Below are positions 58,461 through 64,000 of a DNA stretch of 64,000 nt, piece after piece (positions within the stretch are counted from its first letter, which is position 1; every line of letters starts with the position of its first letter). Source of the DNA: Orychophragmus violaceus (lineage: Eukaryota > Streptophyta > Magnoliopsida > Brassicales > Brassicaceae); assembly GCA_030180135.1 (NCBI GenBank), contig CM058231.1:22013034-22077033 (forward strand), written 5' to 3'. The position numbers and the translations under genes were made by a program. A model generated the notes under the pieces. The model was given only the letters and a program-made list of their open reading frames with translations, was not told where the DNA came from and did no database searches.

Positions 58461-58953
58461 TGTAAGATCTCGATTATGCTTATCTAATGATAGAAAGAAC
58501 CTTAGGGTTTTAATTAGAGATTCTATAAAGCTTATGTTGACCTAGTTCGACGGATGACGTTGATTTTAGGGCGAAACTAGGTTTCTGGGAGGGATTAAGT
58601 CGTCGGAAAGCCGTTCAAGCAAAGATCTCTCGAAAAGCTCTCAGAAGACTTAAAATTATGTAAAAAGTGTAGTATTGATTGTATTTGTAGAATGACGAGC
58701 TTAAAGCTCTTATATAAGGTTACAATATCGGCGTAAAATATGAACTTCCTAAAAAAGAAATTAGCATATTTTCTTTATGAACGGCGAGAATCTCTGAGCG
58801 AATTTTTATGCTCGGTGTGATCTTTATGCGTGTCGTTATCTTTTTTTATTGTTATTTCTCATTTCGCTGACCTAACCGATCCGTTTTCTATTTTAAGCCG
58901 ATCAAAATCTCTGAATGTACCTTTACGAGAGGGTGCTAAACTCATCTCAAACA
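58461..58953 (-). repeat. Out 5' LTR
   Basis: It starts TGTAAGATCTCG and ends CAAACA, followed by AGTAG. Homologous to 15333-15846. Confidence 0.88.
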
Positions 58954-58958
58954 AGTAG

Positions 58959-60932
58959 GATGATTAGTTTACGTATATGAACTTGCCACAAGTGTAATCA
59001 ATTTAAGGCTTAAAGTTCGTGTTAAGGCTTGAGTTACGTTGTTGTACATCTTTTATTTTACTATTGTTTAAATGGAGTTTTTTTTAAATAGAAATGTATG
59101 GTATCCATACAACAAAAGATACATAAAAAAAAATATACTAGTATCAATGGTCTCGAAAAAGTGTTGCTTCAAAGCCATGTTAAAAAGTGTTGCAGAAATG
59201 AAAAATATCTTCTTCTTTTTTGTGCAAAATGAAAAAAAATATCTTATACGTTTATATATGCGTGTAGCGTCCACCATCATGATACACACAAGAATATTCC
59301 ACCATCAGTAGTTTTTTTTTTTCAACATCCACCATCAGTAGTTATTTTTGGTTTCTGGTATTTACTGACATTTAGCCGGCCATCTGTTTTTTCCTTTTTC
59401 GAATATTTGAGATGTGTGAGTATTTATGTGAGATATTTGCACACACAAAAAAAGACATATGTGAGATCGAATTTCATAATTTCAGACTAATTTAATAAGT
59501 TATATTCTGCAGTGATTAGAGTTATACGCCATCTAAAAATAATATTAGTAAAAAATAAAAGTAAGTATATGGTCTTCATGGAGTAATTAAGAAATAACTA
59601 TTAAATTACCATCATTTGATATTTTATGCTTTCTAATTTTAATTAAAAAATTCAATCAATAAAGATGGAAAGATTTTAAATAGTATACATTTTTTCTTGT
59701 CCAATGTGATGAAAAGATTATGTATAGCTTTTTTCAAACGGGTTTATTAATTAAGATAATGGACTGTCGTTTTCGATAATTAGCTTTGGTAAATATTCCA
59801 CGAATGAAAAAAAGACGTCTAAGCGACGGCTTAGGGCATTCGACTGAAAATGACATTTTTTATATATTTTTTATTAATATATATGTAAAAAAATTATAGA
59901 ATAACATTTCTAAAATATTTTTCATAATAAATATCTAAAAAGTTTAAAGGACATATGTTTTAAACAAAAATATATGAAAATAGTATATTATTTTTAAATT
60001 TGCATAAGACATTCAGAAATGTTGGATCGGCACTGTCTCGATTGGAAAACGCTCATGATCTTCATGTTTTAATTAGGAAAGACGTAAATACATGATTATG
60101 AAATCGAGATGAAAAACAAATCCACGTGCTTGGTTGCTCTTTAAGTTGGCCGTAATCTGCGGGCCGTTTGTAGGACAAGGGAAATATTAAATATTTAAAT
60201 TATTTACCTATGTTTTAAATACAGTAATAAATAAGTTCAGTCGGTTTTGGGTTGATAACCAACTGACTCAGTTTCTCACACCCACTTAATCATATTTAAA
60301 CAAAAAATAATACACAAATCCGTTCCTAGTATCATGATTCATGATTACACAAACATGTCTTCGTGCCGGACCAAAAAAAGCATGTCTTCGTTCATCTTTT
60401 ATACCAATCGGTCTTCTATCTATGTTGAAGCCCATATCAATCTTACTTCATTAAACTGCACCAGCCACCAGAGCCAATAAAGTTTGTTATTATATTTGTA
60501 ACGTCCTGACTGCTATTGTTCGCAAGTTTTTGTGTTTACTCTTAGTTCGTGAGCTCCAAGTTCATCGGACGACCAATGTTTTAGTTAGAGATTTATTGAC
60601 TCTATAATGATCACCACACAATTTTTTTTATATTTTGTTCTCATTCACACGATTTCGAAAATTATTTTCCGATAAGTCACTAATTCTAATTTAAAAAAAA
60701 AAATAAGCACGTTTAGTTTTAGAATTTTCTCTAAGTCAATGTTGGGAAAATGTGCATTTTGATAAATTAGATAACTAAATTCACTTTTAAGCCTTTAGGC
60801 ATATAATAGAAATCATGATGTTGCAATATTCATTCTTTTTCTCACACAATTTTTAGGTTCGTCGAGTTAATGTTCGAACTCGTTAATTACTTCTCTAAAT
60901 AATCTGCTAAGGTGAGCGTTCAATTTATTACA
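58959..60932. other. AT-rich flank
   Basis: AT-rich non-coding sequence. Short frames at 59068-59311 are compositional. No gene, RNA or confident transposon end seen. Confidence 0.5.
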
Positions 60933-63025
60933 CTAGAGATTTTACCCTCCGCGCACGCGCGGGGGTGTAGTTGCCTCTTTGATTCTATCTTCTGCAATGT
61001 TTATTTTGGTTTTGTTGGCTGCTAGTATCTACATTTTACACATCATTACCGGTGGTGATACCAAGTAAACTGCTGCGGTGGCGTTAATAAACCCACCAAC
61101 TCGTGAACTTTATTATTGAGCTTACTGACGTTAAATGAGTGTATATAGTTTAACAAAAGATGATACAGGTTAGGTATTACTTAAAGAGGAGGCGACTCCA
61201 TGATATTGTATCAGTGTTTATGTCAGGAGTTTACATTTCACAAATAATAGAATATGCCAGTACAAATCTTCCTTATCTCATCAACAAATACTTAGCTTTG
61301 TTGATAAACAAAGTTAACATCTTCTTAAAAAAAATGGTGTAAAGAAAGATACTACGTTGTGGCTTTTTTTTTCTGGAGAACATATGAAGATTGATTAAAA
61401 AAAAAATGCAAAGTGAATTCATAAAAGTGTAAAGCATTATTACTTTATGTGATCAGTTTTATAATGTATTACAATCGATTGCATTCGGACCAAACTATAT
61501 AGTATACACATATATGCATACTAATACTTCCAGAAACGTTGTGGTTCACTTCTATAACCTCGACAAACACCTCTGCATCCACTATTCACTGGAATTTGGA
61601 GACTATAAAAAGCTATTTCTCCACCTAATGAAAGCGTATCAACCTAAAGAAGGAAAGTGTTAATATCCTAAGGAATATAACAAAAACTGAAAAAATCTTA
61701 AATTATGTAGACAAAGGTTCTTGCACCCCTTATCCACGTGTCCAGAGAATCAATAATACATAACACCTGAGGGCAGTATTGTTAAGGAAAAAAGGGGTTT
61801 ATTATTACTGTACTAAACCAAACTGAGATAAAGATGAAATCATGTTCAAGTTAACGTTTAGAGATCATCAATGTGAGCTAACACCCTCACCCCACATGTA
61901 TTTTTAATACACGTTTATAAATCCAGTTCAAGGATTTCCACTTATCTCCAGCAGCTTTTCCAACCTGATTGTCCATTTAAAATTAATCATCCGGTCAACT
62001 TTGACGATCAAGGCTACGTTACAAATAAAAAAATTTCAGATGGCAATTAATCACTTACAGCAGCAAGAGATAATTGATGATCACAAAGACTTCCACAAAA
62101 GACCCACTCAAACAAAGATACTTATAAAATGAATGCAGATCACTTATAAACTGATTATTACCGAGCTGATGAACAACGAATGCAAATCACTCTTGTAGCA
62201 GGCCTGGCAGATATTCCAAATATTTCCAGCATTTGGATTGTTGATTAAGGAAGACACTGCATTTAAGTAGAAATGTGGCTTACCGAAAACTCTTATCCCT
62301 TGAATCCCTTTTACGTTACACCTTTATCTCTCTACTATGTCAGCTACGCTACAGTCTCCAGATGAAGTCCAGAACAAAGATAGCGAGAGGATCGTATTGA
62401 GACCATCTGTAAGTTTTTTCCTGCAATTACCAGATTCAGGTAATCGATTTCCTCCTCCGGACATTGGTTTTGATCGTTTTGAGTGATGCTACTTCTCTGG
62501 CCTGTTCTTATCGGACTCTTTTCTCACTGGTCGTCCTCCTAAACTGCATAAGATTTCACCAAAACATTACAATATGATTACCAAGCTGTTCAATGGTAAC
62601 TTTTAAAACAAAGAGAGAGTTAGCTACCTCGAGCAGAGGCAAAGTCTTGCTCTCGATGCTGTCTCGGCCAAGTTATCCACGGACACCATGCCATTCATTT
62701 ACACTTAACTCGTTACACCAGCTCGAAGGTCGCATTACAAAGTTAACTCCAAGATTTGCAAAGACAGCGCCTTGATTGTATACCTTGCAGAAAGGAACAC
62801 ATCTTTTAACTTCCTGATCGCAAAGAGGTCTACAAATCTGAAACTTTTAGGGATTATAATTTGTTCAACCTTGAAGGAAATGATGTAGAGTTGTAGACAT
62901 ATCTTAAATCGCCATAAGGGATATCAATCATGTCTAACAAATAGCATCATATCTCCAACCTCTGCTCAAAAGTCACTTAGAAAAATCAGTTTCATAGCAT
63001 AAATATGAGGATTTGATTTACTTAA

Positions 63026-63093
63026 ATTTGTATGTGGATCAAGACGAACACACCATGGAAAGCCGCTGCCTCTAGCTTCTTGCTCCGATACGT
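63026..63093 (-). pseudogene. Captured GARP gene, exon 3 start
   Basis: After an intron (63175 to 63094, GT...AG) the frame continues in phase with TYRSKKLEAAAFHG and ends at a TAA near 63025. In GARP proteins the exon border falls at HLQ|MYRSKK. Here ATG (Met) has become ACG (Thr). The downstream residues resemble no GARP tail that I know and stop soon, so the fragment is truncated. Confidence 0.7.
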
Positions 63094-63175
63094 CTAGAAA
63101 TCAGAAATATCAAACCATTTAAAAAAGAAACTGATACAAACTTAGAGAAGCCTGAGAAGATTATGTAGTACTAAC

Positions 63176-63252
63176 CTGTAAGTGACGCTTGACATGTGCA
63201 ATACTTTTTCCTTTCAGATTCATCATCAGAAGAACAAATTTCGGTGTCAGCC
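63176..63252 (-). pseudogene. Captured GARP (G2-like MYB) exon 2, SHLQ motif
   Basis: GARP proteins are plant transcription factors with a MYB-like DNA-binding domain ending in SHLQMYR. This 77-bp exon is bounded by CTACAG at its start and GT at its end. It encodes LTPKFVLLMMNLKGK then SIAHVKRHLQ, 25 residues plus a split first codon. The usual exon reads close to TPKLVLQLMNVKG then SIAHVKSHLQ; 77 bp and this phase are, from memory, typical. The preceding exon with the PRLRWT helix is not found upstream. The piece lies inside Helitron H2, so it is most simply gene capture. Confidence 0.8.
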
Positions 63253-64000
63253 CTGTAGAATATACACGAGTACAGTCATTACGAATCACAGAGAGAGAGA
63301 GATAGAGAGAGAACATATAGGCATGGTGAAGTACCTTCCGCTGTGAAGAGAGTCCGAGTTGGAGACCGTCGAAACTGAGGTATGGTGAAGAAGAAGGGGG
63401 TAGCGACAACATCTACCTGCCCCATTACAGATAAGAAATAGCTGAAGGAGGATAATATGCTGGTGTCTCAAGAGGTATGAAAAAGGAGGCGGCGAAGATC
63501 GTTTTCTGTTGTAGACATGGGTATTTAAATGGGTTCAAAGAGATTTTTCGGGAACGTTTGGGAGGTCGAGAGGTATGCGAAATTGATTGTGTTTTAGGAG
63601 GATGTGTTGACAGTGAGGGGAATGGAAGGAAGACGAAAGAGTCAGCAAATTAATGGAGAAGAAGGTAACGGAGAATCGCCATTATGGTGAGGAGGATCCG
63701 GCGGTGGGGACAAAGAGGGAAGAAGATACGACACACATACATTCAAGGGTTGACGTGTTTGGGCTAGTATTAGAACATGGGCTTAAGCCTTTTTAAGTTG
63801 CTACATTCTAAATAAATTGCAAGCCCCGTATGGCTGATTAAAGGTGTTTCATTCACGTGATTGCAAGCATGTATTTTTTATTGTCACTAAATAGACAAAA
63901 AATAGAATTAAAAGAGATTGCCATGTGGACTTAATGAATTTGCTGATGTGGACAGTCTCAATGGAGAATAAAAAAGTGCCTAATTATATATATGATTTTT

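Larger units (their letters stand above)
15333..58953 (-). mobile_element. Element Out: old Tat-type LTR retrotransposon hosting three insertions
   Basis: LTRs at 15333-15846 and 58461-58953 are flanked by the 5-bp duplication AGTAG (15328-15332 and 58954-58958). On the minus strand, from right to left, come primer site, gag, protease, RT, RNase H, integrase, an antisense gene, polypurine tract and 3' LTR. Element A split the antisense gene, element C split gag, and a solo-LTR-like piece split RT. Without them the element is about 10.7 kb. The LTR pair differs by more than 10%, with indels, making it the oldest member of the nest. All three integrase catalytic residues and the protease aspartate are lost. 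Confidence 0.88.
60933..63995 (-). mobile_element. Helitron H2, 3.06 kb, with captured gene fragment
   Basis: Read on the minus strand it starts at 63995 with TCATATATATAATTAGGCAC, preceded by A. It ends at 60933 with CTAG, followed by T. A GC-rich hairpin (CCGCGC / GCGCGG with 2-nt loop, 60949-60962) lies 12 nt before CTAG. These are the diagnostic Helitron ends and insertion context. No Rep-helicase is visible, so it is non-autonomous. It carries two exons of a GARP-type MYB gene. The rest (60970-63000) holds splice-like sites and short frames but nothing else that I can name. Confidence 0.75.

Noticed and set aside
59800..60010. Possible MITE around CTTAGGGCATTCG
   Set aside because: No matching inverted end or target-site duplication could be found in the AT-rich surroundings.
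62341..62800. Additional captured exons in Helitron H2, for example a minus-strand run LGGRPVRKESDKNRPEK
   Set aside because: Splice-like borders exist but I cannot recognise a family, so I did not call a gene.

Overview
The window is a repeat-dense stretch of plant nuclear DNA. It is AT-rich, has intron-bearing genes inside retroelements, contains plant Ty3/gypsy elements of Tat type, rolling-circle Helitrons, and a fragment of a plant-specific GARP (G2-like MYB) gene. The element types and termini fit Brassicaceae, but sequence alone does not fix the species. I see no intact host protein-coding gene; almost everything from 2.9 to 59 kb is transposon.

Layout. 1-2892: AT-rich flank with a possible 128-bp hAT-like MITE, an 11-bp palindrome and tRNA-like (SINE) boxes. 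2893-11106: element D, a minus-strand Tat-type LTR retrotransposon that keeps LTRs, gag, part of protease and an antisense gene but has lost RT, RNase H and integrase. 11107-14486: flank with a GC-rich island. 14487-15241: 755-bp Helitron H1. 15333-58953: a nest of elements. The outer one (Out, minus strand, target-site duplication AGTAG) is an old Tat-type element. It was opened by element A (16726-38530, minus strand, TSD CCACC), element C (47523-57397, plus strand, TSD GCGCT) and a solo-LTR-like insert (44286-45464). Element A's own LTR was opened by element B (20127-31618, minus strand, TSD ATGAC), the most complete Tat copy. 58959-60932: AT-rich flank. 60933-63995: a 3.06-kb Helitron H2 carrying two exons of a GARP transcription-factor gene.

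The nesting order agrees with LTR divergence counted by eye: B about 2% (11 of 536), A and C a few percent, Out and D more than 10%. Removing the inserts leaves Out at about 10.7 kb, close to B's 11.5 kb.

How the parts relate. B, Out and D share one plan: gag-PR-RT-RNase H-INT on the minus strand and, between pol and the 3' LTR, a spliced gene on the opposite strand coding for a gypsy-type-transposon domain, a basic nuclear-signal-like stretch and a coiled coil. A and C belong to a second group of large non-autonomous elements (3.5-kb LTRs, no pol). A has an initiator-Met tRNA primer site. C has a degenerate ORF with an array of CCHC zinc knuckles. Their LTRs share a backbone but carry different regulatory-looking modules: a TATA box plus GA-rich leader in A, and a dense array of WRKY W-box cores in C. 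The two Helitrons, the zinc-knuckle array, the W-box array and the conserved LTR hairpins are the points I would follow up first.
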